From a virus: a stretch of 24,766 bases of DNA. Of this stretch, positions 11,435 through 19,955 are shown in pieces. Made by a program: the position numbers and the translations under genes. Below the pieces are notes generated by a model. It was not told where the DNA came from and made no database searches. It saw only the letters and a list, made by a program, of their open reading frames with translations. The stretch spans positions 1-24,766 of the IMG/VR virus record IMGVR_UViG_3300032298_000173. One strand, given 5' to 3'. The number at the start of each line of letters is the position of its first letter. Position 1 is the stretch's first letter.

Positions 11435-13129
11435 TTACCGGAAGATGGCGACATCAATCTCTTGGAAATCAGTAAATGCGGAATCTGTATAATTAACGGT
11501 GCCAAATGTTATTGCAGTAGTTGTTTTTGTTGTTGTGCCCCTCAGTGATCCTGAGCCGAAGGCGGCTACTCCAGCTGTTTCAGGAAACACATTGACAAAG
11601 GTTGCATAATTAGCATCCGCCAACGCCGTCGTGAAGTTCACCGTATAGTTTCCAGTGCCATTATCCGTAATGCTGCTCACGTTGCCACTCGCCCGGATCG
11701 CAACCGTACCCGTGCCATCAAAGTTTACCCACGCACGAGCTGAATACGAGGGAGCAGATCCCGATGCTGTGGATAGTGCTGCTGGAGTTCCCCAGGCTGG
11801 TAACGCGCTGGCCCCTTGACTGACCAGGACCTGTCCTGTTGTGCCGTAGTTCGCACCACCAATACCCAGTTGACCTGCACTCCCGATTCTGAACCGCTCA
11901 GTATTCGTAGTGCGGAGAGAGATTGCGGCGGCATCTTCTGTTTGCAACAATAAATCACCCGTGCCACGGTGAGTTACGAACGACGATGTGTTGGCACCCG
12001 AATTGCCCCGCATCACTCTCAACCCATAATCTGTATAGGTTGTGTCACCAACTAAATCGACAAAGGCGTATTGGCTGGTTGTTGTCCCTTGGCCTAATTC
12101 AATGGTGGAGCTACCACCTTGATTAAGAATTCGTGCGCTACCTCCTTGAACGTCAAGTTGATAGCCGGGAGTAATGGTGCTAATGCCTACGCGGCCTATA
12201 GTGTCAACAGTAATGTAATCAACTTCGGTTCCAGCGACAGATTTAGATAGTTTGAAAGCATGGTCAGTGCTTGTTTTTTGACCAAGCAACCATTCGGCAG
12301 TTGCTCCACCGTTATAGAGGTGATAGCGGGCTTGCCCTGCTGTGGATGGAGCAATGCGTATGTTGCCAGCTGTTGCACTTGCGGCGGGAAAGCGGACGTC
12401 CAGACTTGTACCTGGGGTGGTCGTACCAAGGCCCACATTGCCGTCTGCTCCGACCGTCACCCGGTCGAGGTTGCTGGTTGCAAACGTGATTCGCGCTGCC
12501 TCTTCAGCCGCAATTACAAAAGCACCGGTGCCGCGATGCCTGATGCTGGCAGTGCTATTGGCCCCACCGTTATCTCGAATCAGTCGTAAACCATAGTCCG
12601 TGTAGGTTGTATCACCAACCAAGTCAAGGTTGGCGTATTGGTTGCCGCTTGCTCCAACGCCCACCTCAAGTGATGTGCCAGCGCCGCCAGCAAACACCCT
12701 TGCATTGCCGCCTTGAACGTCGAGCCGATACCCAGGAGACGTGGTCCCAATTCCCACATCACCCGAGCTGCCGATGTGGATCCGTGATGTTGAGTTGGTC
12801 GTCAACCCCAGCGTGTTGCTTGCTGGCGAAAAGATCCCATTGGCGACACTGCCAGCCGTACCTGTGGCATTGACGGAGAAGTATTGAGCGGCGGCGGTGC
12901 CGGTGACTGAAATGGCCGGGAACGCAAACGTGCTTGACAGTGCGCCCCAGGCGCTGCCCGTCCACTTTTGCCATGTGTTAGATGCACTGGTCCAGCGAAT
13001 TGCACCCGTTGGGATGTTGGTGCTGGTGGTCCCGTCAAACTGCAACGCCAAATCGGTGTCGCGGCTTTTGACCTCAGCCAAAAAATTGGTGTAGGTGCTG
13101 CTAAGCGTTGGCAGGGACCAGTCAGCCAT
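11435..13129 (-). CDS. Long tail fibre with internal duplication (564 aa)
   Basis: Fibre encoded directly after J, with no gap to its stop. The N-terminal region (1-75) includes the TGAIRWTSASNTWQKWTGSAW module seen at the base of fibres. The shaft carries GIGTTSPGYRLDVQGG-type repeats, with a roughly 105-residue module present twice (about 131-237 and 320-424), both containing LDLVGDTTYTDYGLR or VDLVGDTTYTDYGLR. The C-terminal part (about 455-564: PSYSARAWVNFDGTGTVAIRASGNV and NYTVNFTTALADANY) is the widespread receptor-binding tip type. Likely the main host-recognition fibre attached to the J hub. Confidence 0.8.
   Translation of the reverse strand: MADWSLPTLSSTYTNFLAEVKSRDTDLALQFDGTTSTNIPTGAIRWTSASNTWQKWTGSAWGALSSTFAFPAISVTGTAAAQYFSVNATGTAGSVANGIFSPASNTLGLTTNSTSRIHIGSSGDVGIGTTSPGYRLDVQGGNARVFAGGAGTSLEVGVGASGNQYANLDLVGDTTYTDYGLRLIRDNGGANSTASIRHRGTGAFVIAAEEAARITFATSNLDRVTVGADGNVGLGTTTPGTSLDVRFPAASATAGNIRIAPSTAGQARYHLYNGGATAEWLLGQKTSTDHAFKLSKSVAGTEVDYITVDTIGRVGISTITPGYQLDVQGGSARILNQGGSSTIELGQGTTTSQYAFVDLVGDTTYTDYGLRVMRGNSGANTSSFVTHRGTGDLLLQTEDAAAISLRTTNTERFRIGSAGQLGIGGANYGTTGQVLVSQGASALPAWGTPAALSTASGSAPSYSARAWVNFDGTGTVAIRASGNVSSITDNGTGNYTVNFTTALADANYATFVNVFPETAGVAAFGSGSLRGTTTKTTTAITFGTVNYTDSAFTDFQEIDVAIFR
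11858..12172 (-). repeat. Fibre shaft module, copy 2
   Basis: Encodes residues 320-424 of the 564-aa fibre. It is homologous to 12419-12739, with the best-conserved core LVGDTTYTDYGLR followed by HRGTG. Confidence 0.75.
12419..12739 (-). repeat. Fibre shaft module, copy 1
   Basis: Encodes residues 131-237 of the 564-aa fibre; the partner is 11858-12172. Both start with PGY-LDVQGG and end at a GLGTT/GIGG turn. Confidence 0.75.
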
Positions 13130-16100
13130 TTAAACGCCTCGTGCGCTCCAGCTAAATCCTCCGCTTACTCTACTACCTGCTGTGTTGTAGAGAAGCACTT
13201 TGAACGTGGTCGGATTGGGTACGTCAACAAAATCATAGATTGCAATGACGGGCGCACTGGTGCCAGCGGCTGTCACGCTGATGCTGTCAACGTCGATAAA
13301 TGGGATGTTGAAGGTCACGGTCGTGCCGCCACTATCGCCGGAGTTGGCCGTACCACTGCCCGAGTCGGTACGCAGCTTGGCGTCCAACTTGGTGTTGATG
13401 TTGGTAATCTCCAAAATGTCGTTGTTGCCCGTGCTTACAAAATCATATTGAATGCGGACAAATTGAAAGTCTGTAACAAACACTGAGCTAACACCTGCGT
13501 AAACAGTCCAGGCATCGCCAACAAATTTCTTAACGCTGATTGCCGGAGTGACTGCGACGGAACCAACAATGTTGCTTGATGTCAGTGTGGTGCTGACCCT
13601 AGTGCCCGCTAGCACTGCGCCATAGTCAATGGTTTCTGTGTACTGTCCTGTTGTTTCGGTCGGCATTGCGTAGTAGGCATAGCCTGCTGTGATTTGATCT
13701 TGTGGTGTGGTCCAGCTACGACTGGTGAAGTGCGATTGCCACGTTTCGGTGGTATTGACGGTGGCATATAATTTGCCATTTTCGGCTGCAAGATTTGTTT
13801 TGGTGCCGTTGAAGGTACTGTTCTGATCCAGTTTGAGTATGTAATCAGGCGGTTGGTTGACTTGGGCGGAGATGCTGCCTGGTGTTCCGTAATTGCCAGC
13901 AGAATCAATGCCTGCCAACCAGTAGGTGTAGGTGCCTGATGCGGTTTCAAACACGGTTGTAAACTTGCCTTGCTTAGTACCGATTACCGTGGCGCCTGCC
14001 CAGGTTGCACCCTTACGCAGTTCGTAAACACTGATTGGCAATGTCTGGGTGCAGTCGTTCCATTGCAGCAATACATTGTTATCAATAACTTGTTGGCCAA
14101 TGGTCGGTTGGCCTGGTGGGATAACAACGGCGTCAACATAATTGCTAGTGCCGTATGTTCCATTAAGATCAACTGCTGCAACAAAAAACCTACGTGTACC
14201 AGCGAACGGTGCTCCACTGGGATCCCATTTGGTGGTAAACGTGGTTGCTTTAACGGTGCCCAAAAGTGTTGCTGTTGCGTAAGTGTCGGAAGTTGCTCCG
14301 TAACGTATGTCATAAACAGCAGTTGCTAGATCACCGGTTACAGCATCCCAAGACAGAGTAAAATTCTCTCCGGCAAACTGCCCGTTAACGGACGGTGCTG
14401 GTGCGCCAACAATTGTGAGGGATGCACTAATTGCTGTTTCGCTGTAAACGCCACTGGTGTCGAGCGCTTTGATCCACCAAGTTGTTGTTCCAGGTGCAAC
14501 CAATCCAAGTTTTTTGCTGGTAGCAGCAAATAGACCAAGCTTGATGCCGTTATCCCATGACTCGCCTTGCCATATTTCGTAACCTTGAAGGTCAAGATCT
14601 GTAATCGCCTCCCAGTTCAGTGTGACCCCAACATCAGGATCTAGGGTGGCGCTGAATGTTGTGACATCGCTGGGCGGCGCGGTCTTGCCTAGTGCGGCAA
14701 TAGATCCCGTGAGTGCTGTTGTTGACGGTTTGCCGCCTGCATTAAGACTGTAAATCTTAAAATCAAACAGACCCGGCGTTATGTTAAGAAGTTCAAAGTC
14801 AAGAGATGGTTGCTTGCTTATCGTCCAGTTGTCTAAATCTTTGCGCCAGCGAACTTCGTACTGATTGACACCAACGACGGGCTTCCAGGTGACAATAATT
14901 TTTGAGCGTACCTCAGCTTGATTCGTGTATAGAACTTCATTGAACGATAGGTCTGTGGGGGCGTCGGGTATTTCGTTGAGGTTGGTAGTGTCCCTAAATT
15001 GAAGCGGTGTGCCATCTTCGATGTTGGCGTATTTGGTGGCGTTGTAGGCAATTGCCGTAATGGCATACTGGCTTTGCTCCTGTTCTGCTACACCAAGTAC
15101 GCGCCAGGTGCTGGTCTGTAGATCGGTGGACTCAAAAACCCAGATGCTATTGGTAAGTGGTGCAGAGCTAAATGCAGTGCCAACCGTGATGGCGTTGCCA
15201 GCGATGTTTGTAACCGCTCGTGTTTGAATAGATCCATCACTCAAAATGACGGACAGTGTTGGCGAGTTGGCTGTAGTCAGGAATGTGGCGTCGTCAACTG
15301 TGATGATTGTTGTCGTTGCAGATCTGATGCGTCCACCGCGCCGGGATCCAGCGCGCATGGGATCGGCAATCTCGATGACCTGACCAGGGCGGACAATGAC
15401 ACCGGCGTCAAGAGATGTGACAAACGCAACGGTTTCAGATTCATAATTCTCGGCGAACAACAACCACTTGCCAATTCTGTTGGCTTGACCGCGAGAGGTG
15501 CAGGCAAAAGCTGAAACTTGTGTCGTCAGTACGCCATATTTGGCAATAGCTGGTGCATCTTCTACCGCTTCGTAGGCAATTTCCCTGGAACCATCAATCC
15601 ATTTTGCCTGGACAGGATCGTAGTATCCAAGGTCCAGGTACGACACCACCGCAACCGTAGCTCGGGTTTTTTTGCTGCTGTTTTGATAGGTAAAACCACC
15701 TTCAATTACATTGGCCAGCGTAAACAAATAAGCAGCATCAGATGGCTTGTCTTGGCTGATCGTTAGCGAGCCTGCGCTCCAGTACGCCTGAGCGCGAAAT
15801 ACTGAAACAAGATCATTGATTAACTTGAACGCTTCCTCTTGGGTTTGGATGTTGACATTACACGAGAAGCGTGGCTCGTAGATAACGGAACCGTTTTCTG
15901 CTCGACGCCCCGAGTCAACAAGCGCACTGGAGTATTGAGACGCGGAATAAAATGCCCATTTATCTAGCGTTGCATTTTGGATGTAATCACCGAATCCGTA
16001 GCGTGTTGACGTTAGTAAATCATAAAGTATAAAACATGGGTCCGTTGTCCAAGCGGCAGCAGCAAACGTGCCATCCCACATTCCTGCATAAATTAAGCGA

Positions 16101-16900
16101 CCATTGATGGGGTCAACGGTTGCATTACTGGGAATGCGTACTTTGATGCCTCGAACCAGGTAGCTGCGGGATGGAATGCTATTAAATTGCTCAGCGTCTA
16201 TTCGTAGACCAACCAGTGCGCTGTTGGGATAGCGTAGTTTTGCGTAGGTGATCTCGGTGTATGAAGCCCAGCTAAAAGCGTTTGTTAGCCTAGGGTCTGC
16301 GCTATCAGGTGTTATGCGAGTTACGCGAATATCAACTGGTCTTGATCCAGTAAAATTAACGATGTAGTCTTTCTGGTACAAGTCACCTGTCCGTCCAGAA
16401 ATGGTGTCGTCAACAACGGTTGTAAATCCACCGCCAGCATATTGCAGGGCGATTTGCAATTGAACGCTTGTTCCGTTGATGTCGCCCTTGTCGCTAATTG
16501 ATTGCAATTGGGGGATTGAAATTGTAATGCGCGCCGCGTCTACATTTGCCCTAGTTATTGATTTGACAACAGGCAGACCAGTGAGTACTGGTGTTTGAAC
16601 TCCTATCTCGCTGTTGATTTCATCGCTAATGGGGATGGCGGCTTGGTTTTGCGTGCCGTTGGTGGTGTAAACCGAAACGTTTTGGAAATTGTAGGTTCCG
16701 TCTGCGTTTTGTAGCGGTGTGTTGTTGATGTAAATGGACTTGTGGCCGTCTTTCAAACCTTCGATTTCGCCTTCGCTGATCAGGTCAATGACCTTGGCGT
16801 ACTGACCCGAATCAAGGCCATCCCGTGCTGTGGTTGGGTTGTAGGCTTTGCCGCCACCTTTTCCGCCGCCACCACCAGCGCCAGCAATTAAAGTGCTCAC
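13130..16900 (-). CDS. J: Tail tip / central hub protein J with four FnIII domains
   Basis: 1256-aa lambda gpJ-type protein at the tail end; it contacts the host and caps the tube. A Gly-rich N-terminus (GAGGGGGKGGGK) precedes the hub region, with DLISEGEIEGLKDG (39-52) and KSIYINNTPL as in gpJ, and continues to about residue 635 (including NYESETVAFVTSLDAGVIVRPGQ-type hub strands). Four fibronectin type III domains follow (about 646-737, 741-832, 836-928, 931-1015), recognisable by LSFNEV...VTWKPV.GVNQYEVRW, LNWEAITDLDLQGYEIW, LSWDAVTGDL.TAVYDIRY and LQWNDCTQTLPISVYELR. The last 240 residues form a beta-rich receptor-side domain. ATGA-coupled to I. The next fibre begins immediately after the TAA. 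Confidence 0.92.
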   Translation of the reverse strand: MSTLIAGAGGGGGKGGGKAYNPTTARDGLDSGQYAKVIDLISEGEIEGLKDGHKSIYINNTPLQNADGTYNFQNVSVYTTNGTQNQAAIPISDEINSEIGVQTPVLTGLPVVKSITRANVDAARITISIPQLQSISDKGDINGTSVQLQIALQYAGGGFTTVVDDTISGRTGDLYQKDYIVNFTGSRPVDIRVTRITPDSADPRLTNAFSWASYTEITYAKLRYPNSALVGLRIDAEQFNSIPSRSYLVRGIKVRIPSNATVDPINGRLIYAGMWDGTFAAAAWTTDPCFILYDLLTSTRYGFGDYIQNATLDKWAFYSASQYSSALVDSGRRAENGSVIYEPRFSCNVNIQTQEEAFKLINDLVSVFRAQAYWSAGSLTISQDKPSDAAYLFTLANVIEGGFTYQNSSKKTRATVAVVSYLDLGYYDPVQAKWIDGSREIAYEAVEDAPAIAKYGVLTTQVSAFACTSRGQANRIGKWLLFAENYESETVAFVTSLDAGVIVRPGQVIEIADPMRAGSRRGGRIRSATTTIITVDDATFLTTANSPTLSVILSDGSIQTRAVTNIAGNAITVGTAFSSAPLTNSIWVFESTDLQTSTWRVLGVAEQEQSQYAITAIAYNATKYANIEDGTPLQFRDTTNLNEIPDAPTDLSFNEVLYTNQAEVRSKIIVTWKPVVGVNQYEVRWRKDLDNWTISKQPSLDFELLNITPGLFDFKIYSLNAGGKPSTTALTGSIAALGKTAPPSDVTTFSATLDPDVGVTLNWEAITDLDLQGYEIWQGESWDNGIKLGLFAATSKKLGLVAPGTTTWWIKALDTSGVYSETAISASLTIVGAPAPSVNGQFAGENFTLSWDAVTGDLATAVYDIRYGATSDTYATATLLGTVKATTFTTKWDPSGAPFAGTRRFFVAAVDLNGTYGTSNYVDAVVIPPGQPTIGQQVIDNNVLLQWNDCTQTLPISVYELRKGATWAGATVIGTKQGKFTTVFETASGTYTYWLAGIDSAGNYGTPGSISAQVNQPPDYILKLDQNSTFNGTKTNLAAENGKLYATVNTTETWQSHFTSRSWTTPQDQITAGYAYYAMPTETTGQYTETIDYGAVLAGTRVSTTLTSSNIVGSVAVTPAISVKKFVGDAWTVYAGVSSVFVTDFQFVRIQYDFVSTGNNDILEITNINTKLDAKLRTDSGSGTANSGDSGGTTVTFNIPFIDVDSISVTAAGTSAPVIAIYDFVDVPNPTTFKVLLYNTAGSRVSGGFSWSARGV

Positions 16901-17475
16901 GCTGTCACCTGCACAGTATCAATACCAGCGCTGACTACCACTGATCCTACTAATGTCTCGCCATAGACAATGGGACATGGTGTGCCCTGGCGGCTTGTGT
17001 TTTGAATGCCTGAGAAGGAATAGCTTTTACGTGGATCCTGATCGCTATCCAATCCTGTTGGCAATTTTGGCACGGGACTAAGCAACTGAGCAACTCCTCC
17101 AAGAATTAAACTACCACCAAACAAACCAACAGCAGTAACAACAGAACCTGCCAAACCCAAGCCAAGACCTGGTATTGCAATTGCAGCAACCACAAGCAAT
17201 GCACCAATAATAATTCTTCCTACCGCACCAGCTCCCGCAACCACGGGTACAATCTTGATGTCCTGCTGACCGGCTGGATCGTGAATCTCGTTTAGGTCAA
17301 GATCGTAGGTGCCAACCGTCACGCGGTAGTGCTGGTCGGCCATATGTTTTTCCACTTCCGGCCAGTTGGCCACCAACATCCGCACCGCCTCGGCTGCTGT
17401 TGCTACGTCCGCGTGGAGTACGCGCTTGCCGATAAACTTGGCCAGCTTGCCGTACAGCTTGATCTTACGCAGCAT
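16897..17475 (-). CDS. I: Tail assembly protein I
   Basis: 192-aa lambda gpI-like protein. The N-terminal 80 residues form a ubiquitin-like beta-grasp ([49 protein letters not shown]). A hydrophobic Gly/Ala region ([21 protein letters not shown] and [17 protein letters not shown], about 87-130) and a C-terminal segment [21 protein letters not shown] complete the family pattern. It is needed for tail tip assembly. Overlaps K by 11 nt and J by 4 nt. Confidence 0.9.
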   Translation of the reverse strand: MLRKIKLYGKLAKFIGKRVLHADVATAAEAVRMLVANWPEVEKHMADQHYRVTVGTYDLDLNEIHDPAGQQDIKIVPVVAGAGAVGRIIIGALLVVAAIAIPGLGLGLAGSVVTAVGLFGGSLILGGVAQLLSPVPKLPTGLDSDQDPRKSYSFSGIQNTSRQGTPCPIVYGETLVGSVVVSAGIDTVQVTA

Positions 17476-18166
17476 GACGCAACCTCCTTCCTGTGCATTT
17501 TAGTAGCCAGCCGCCATATAAATCACGTGATGACAGCCGATGTTCCAAGTGATGCAAAACCAGCTGCTCGCCTAGGTAGACCCCGCAGTGGTTCAGGCCG
17601 GGTGCGCTGATTGACATCAGCAGCAGATCGCCAAGTTCTAATTCTTCGTTTTCTTGAAGTTCGCGGAAACCAGTTGCCCGCCAGCAACCGTCAAACATTG
17701 GTGCTGCCAAAAAAGCATCTGGATTGCGGGGACGTTCCCAGTCGCGCAGGATGATGCCTTGTTCTGCGTACCAGTCCCGCGCCAATGTCCAGCAATCCTG
17801 TACAGCCCACACCCATTCACGGCCAATCAGCGGGGCCTTGTACCCGCAGGGTGTGTAGGTGCCCCATGCTTGGGTCTTGGGGTTGACGATGTGCCATGGC
17901 AATTCGCTTGCCTCTGCTGCCACCTTGTCTGCACCGCTGGCCAAGGGCATCGTTACCGGATGGCTATGCACGATGGCCGTGATCTCGCCAGCATCCTCAG
18001 CAGTAGCGTAATCTTCAGGGTCAAGCACAAACATTTCCGTGGGACTGCTTGCCAAGTTTTTGCAAGGCCAGTAACGTTCACGGCCTTTGATCACCACGAT
18101 CACGCCGCAAGATTCCCGTGGATCTTCCGCTTGCGCATGTTCTAGTGCAGCATCGCGCCAGGTCAT
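17465..18166 (-). CDS. K: Tail assembly protein K (JAMM + NlpC/P60)
   Basis: 233-aa lambda gpK-like protein with two enzymatic domains. The JAMM/MPN metalloprotease is at about 1-110, with Glu18 in ESCG, HSHP (His67, His69), Ser77 and Asp80 forming the ExnHxHx7SxxD signature. The NlpC/P60 cysteine peptidase is at about 118-233, with Cys125 in [10 protein letters not shown], His193 in NHCGVYLG and a following His205/206. It likely cleaves the peptide part of peptidoglycan or processes tail proteins during assembly and entry. ATGA overlap with L and 11-nt overlap with I keep the L-K-I-J order of lambda. Confidence 0.92.
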   Translation of the reverse strand: MTWRDAALEHAQAEDPRESCGVIVVIKGRERYWPCKNLASSPTEMFVLDPEDYATAEDAGEITAIVHSHPVTMPLASGADKVAAEASELPWHIVNPKTQAWGTYTPCGYKAPLIGREWVWAVQDCWTLARDWYAEQGIILRDWERPRNPDAFLAAPMFDGCWRATGFRELQENEELELGDLLLMSISAPGLNHCGVYLGEQLVLHHLEHRLSSRDLYGGWLLKCTGRRLRHAA

Positions 18167-19587
18167 GAGCTGTAACTACCCACGCCAGGGAAACTGCCAA
18201 AGGGCAGCTCTGCATCCGGCTCCCTAAAGGCATAGTCGGTGTTTGCTGAGAACGTGTAGGTTCCCAAGGCTGGCGATGCCGGCATGAAGTTCAGCGTCAC
18301 CAGGGCCCCATCTTCTGGCGTTGGCGGTGCAGTCGTCAGCGTGATGCTGACACCAGCAGAGACAGCGGCGACAGTGGTGTTGATGCCAAGCGACCCGAAG
18401 ACGCGCATCCCAACCACGATGCCCGTTGTATTCGTGAGTTTCACTACATCGGGAGGGTTTAAGTAGAAATAACCAGGGATCACCTCATACGTCCCAGAGC
18501 GGCTAAAACTGTAAGGCCGCTGGCTCAGGGTCAGCGTGTAGCCTGCAATTCCCGTGATTGTGGCACCATTCATGTAGGTGCCTGCAACGGTCATGCCTAC
18601 ACCTACTCCAGTGGGATCGGTCACGGTCAACGTTGCAGCCGTAGCCGATGGGGTTGCTGCTGTTGCTGCGCTACTGGAGGCTGTGGCATTGGCGGACAGC
18701 ACCAGCGTGGTGGAGCTGCTTACGCTGCTTACCGTAGTGCCAACTGGCAGGCCCCAGCCACGCACTAGATCACCAGGCAAAATCGACGTCGTACTTGCCA
18801 TGGTGAGAGTGCTGCTGCCAATGGCGACCGTACCAGTGCGGGTGTACACGCTAAATCTTGTCTGGCAACTATCAAGACGCTTGCCACATACATCCAACTC
18901 CAGCGACCCAACCGGGTTGTTGTTTACGTCGTAATACCCTGCCTTGTTGTAGCTGCATTCAGTGGAGCGGTAAACCCACTGACAGATGTTTGATAGGCAC
19001 TGGCGTTTGGGTGCGCGAACACCTACCAGGTCAAAACTTGCGGCAAGTTCAAATTCAACAACTTCGCGGTTTTCGGCGGATTTACGATCAACGTAGTAAA
19101 TTTCTCGGGGGAATTCCGCAGTGGGATCTGGTGTCGCGTACGGGTTTTCGCCTTCTTGATAGATAAATGTGTCGTCTTCGTACAGAAGAACAGAGTTGTC
19201 TTCAGTAAGTAGATAATCAATCGAAGGAAAATTATTTCCGTCGATGTATCTGGCTAGCGTCCGAATGCGGGTAACCTTGGCGCCTTCCAGCCCGCTGGGC
19301 AGTGACAGGATCAGCGCTGTGATGGTGCCCATGATATTGGACACCCGGATTTTGGGTCTGGGGAGCTGACCATTCCCGGAATACTCAAAACCCTCGGCCT
19401 CCAAAGGCATTGCTTGGTATGTGTTCCCAGCCCAAATCACATTGCCGTTATCTCCAGTTACGTTGGTGCCAGCGTGGAATCTGTAGATGTCATTGACGCC
19501 GTGCATCCTGGCATTTAGTTCCAGCTCAAACAATTCAATGAGTGCGCTGGGTGCTATTGATTGCAGTTCTGCTACAGGAATTGCCAT
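18163..19587 (-). CDS. L: Minor tail protein L with large repeat insertion (474 aa)
   Basis: Lambda gpL-type tail tip protein that binds an iron-sulfur cluster in lambda. The core is recognisable: [11 protein letters not shown] near the start, [37 protein letters not shown] (about 157-182), cysteines C197, C202, C211, C234, C241, and the C-terminal LPFGSFPG. The family is normally about 230-240 aa. Here about 210 extra residues (246-457) separate the Cys region from LPFGSFPG and hold three similar beta repeats, and a shorter insert (about 122-147: [21 protein letters not shown]) interrupts the NFP...PDPTAEFP stretch. It overlaps M by 1 nt and K by 4 nt. Confidence 0.9.
   Translation of the reverse strand: MAIPVAELQSIAPSALIELFELELNARMHGVNDIYRFHAGTNVTGDNGNVIWAGNTYQAMPLEAEGFEYSGNGQLPRPKIRVSNIMGTITALILSLPSGLEGAKVTRIRTLARYIDGNNFPSIDYLLTEDNSVLLYEDDTFIYQEGENPYATPDPTAEFPREIYYVDRKSAENREVVEFELAASFDLVGVRAPKRQCLSNICQWVYRSTECSYNKAGYYDVNNNPVGSLELDVCGKRLDSCQTRFSVYTRTGTVAIGSSTLTMASTTSILPGDLVRGWGLPVGTTVSSVSSSTTLVLSANATASSSAATAATPSATAATLTVTDPTGVGVGMTVAGTYMNGATITGIAGYTLTLSQRPYSFSRSGTYEVIPGYFYLNPPDVVKLTNTTGIVVGMRVFGSLGINTTVAAVSAGVSITLTTAPPTPEDGALVTLNFMPASPALGTYTFSANTDYAFREPDAELPFGSFPGVGSYSS
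18217..18852 (-). repeat. Insertion of three beta repeats inside L
   Basis: Encodes L residues 246-457. The repeat units are about 252-302 ([26 protein letters not shown]), 319-356 ([25 protein letters not shown]) and 381-420 ([25 protein letters not shown]), sharing the pattern T..G...GM.V.G....TTV..V....TL.L. Confidence 0.75.
19153..19215 (-). repeat. TED/LLYED coding repeat, copy 2
   Basis: Encodes L residues 125-145. The partner segment is 8437-8499 at the 3' end of the 54-aa protein gene. Confidence 0.6.
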
Positions 19588-19955
19588 TAGGGTTCAAAGA
19601 CTTGCCGAAACGTAGCTGTAATTGTACAAATATCTGCATGTTCAAATTGACGCTTCCATGATTCAACTACAAATTTGTACGATGTTCCTTCGGTAAGTGG
19701 TGTCCAATTAAATGATTGCACTGCGCCACGAGCTTCAAAAAATGCTTCGATTGCTGCTGAAACTGAATTGCTTTTGGCACTCCAAGTCAAATCCCAAATT
19801 TTGGGGCTTTGATTTAAGCCAAACGCAATGCGTTGTTCATAACCATCGCCAAAAATAGTGCGTCGCGCCTTAGGTTCGCTTTTGCGTTGGGCTCCAAAGT
19901 CAGGTGTGGTCTGCCCTGCGGCGACTCCTACGGTTGCATCGTCAAAGGTAGCCAT
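19587..19955 (-). CDS. M: Minor tail protein M
   Basis: 122-aa protein of the lambda gpM family. FGAQRKSEPKARRTIFGDGYEQR (about 20-42) contains the hallmark FGDGYEQR, followed by WDLTWSAKSN, AIEAFFEARGAVQSFNWTPLTEG and a C-terminal ADICTITATFRQVFEP strand. It assembles at the tail tip between tape measure and hub. Overlaps the tape measure stop and the L start by one base each (TAATG). Confidence 0.92.
   Translation of the reverse strand: MATFDDATVGVAAGQTTPDFGAQRKSEPKARRTIFGDGYEQRIAFGLNQSPKIWDLTWSAKSNSVSAAIEAFFEARGAVQSFNWTPLTEGTSYKFVVESWKRQFEHADICTITATFRQVFEP

Noticed and set aside
12968-13486. Plus-strand 172-aa frame across the J/fibre junction
   Set aside because: Antisense to two strong tail genes and without protein character; long shadow frames are common opposite these Thr/Ala/Gly-rich genes.
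17654-18145. Plus-strand 163-aa frame opposite K
   Set aside because: Antisense to both catalytic motifs of K; no independent evidence.
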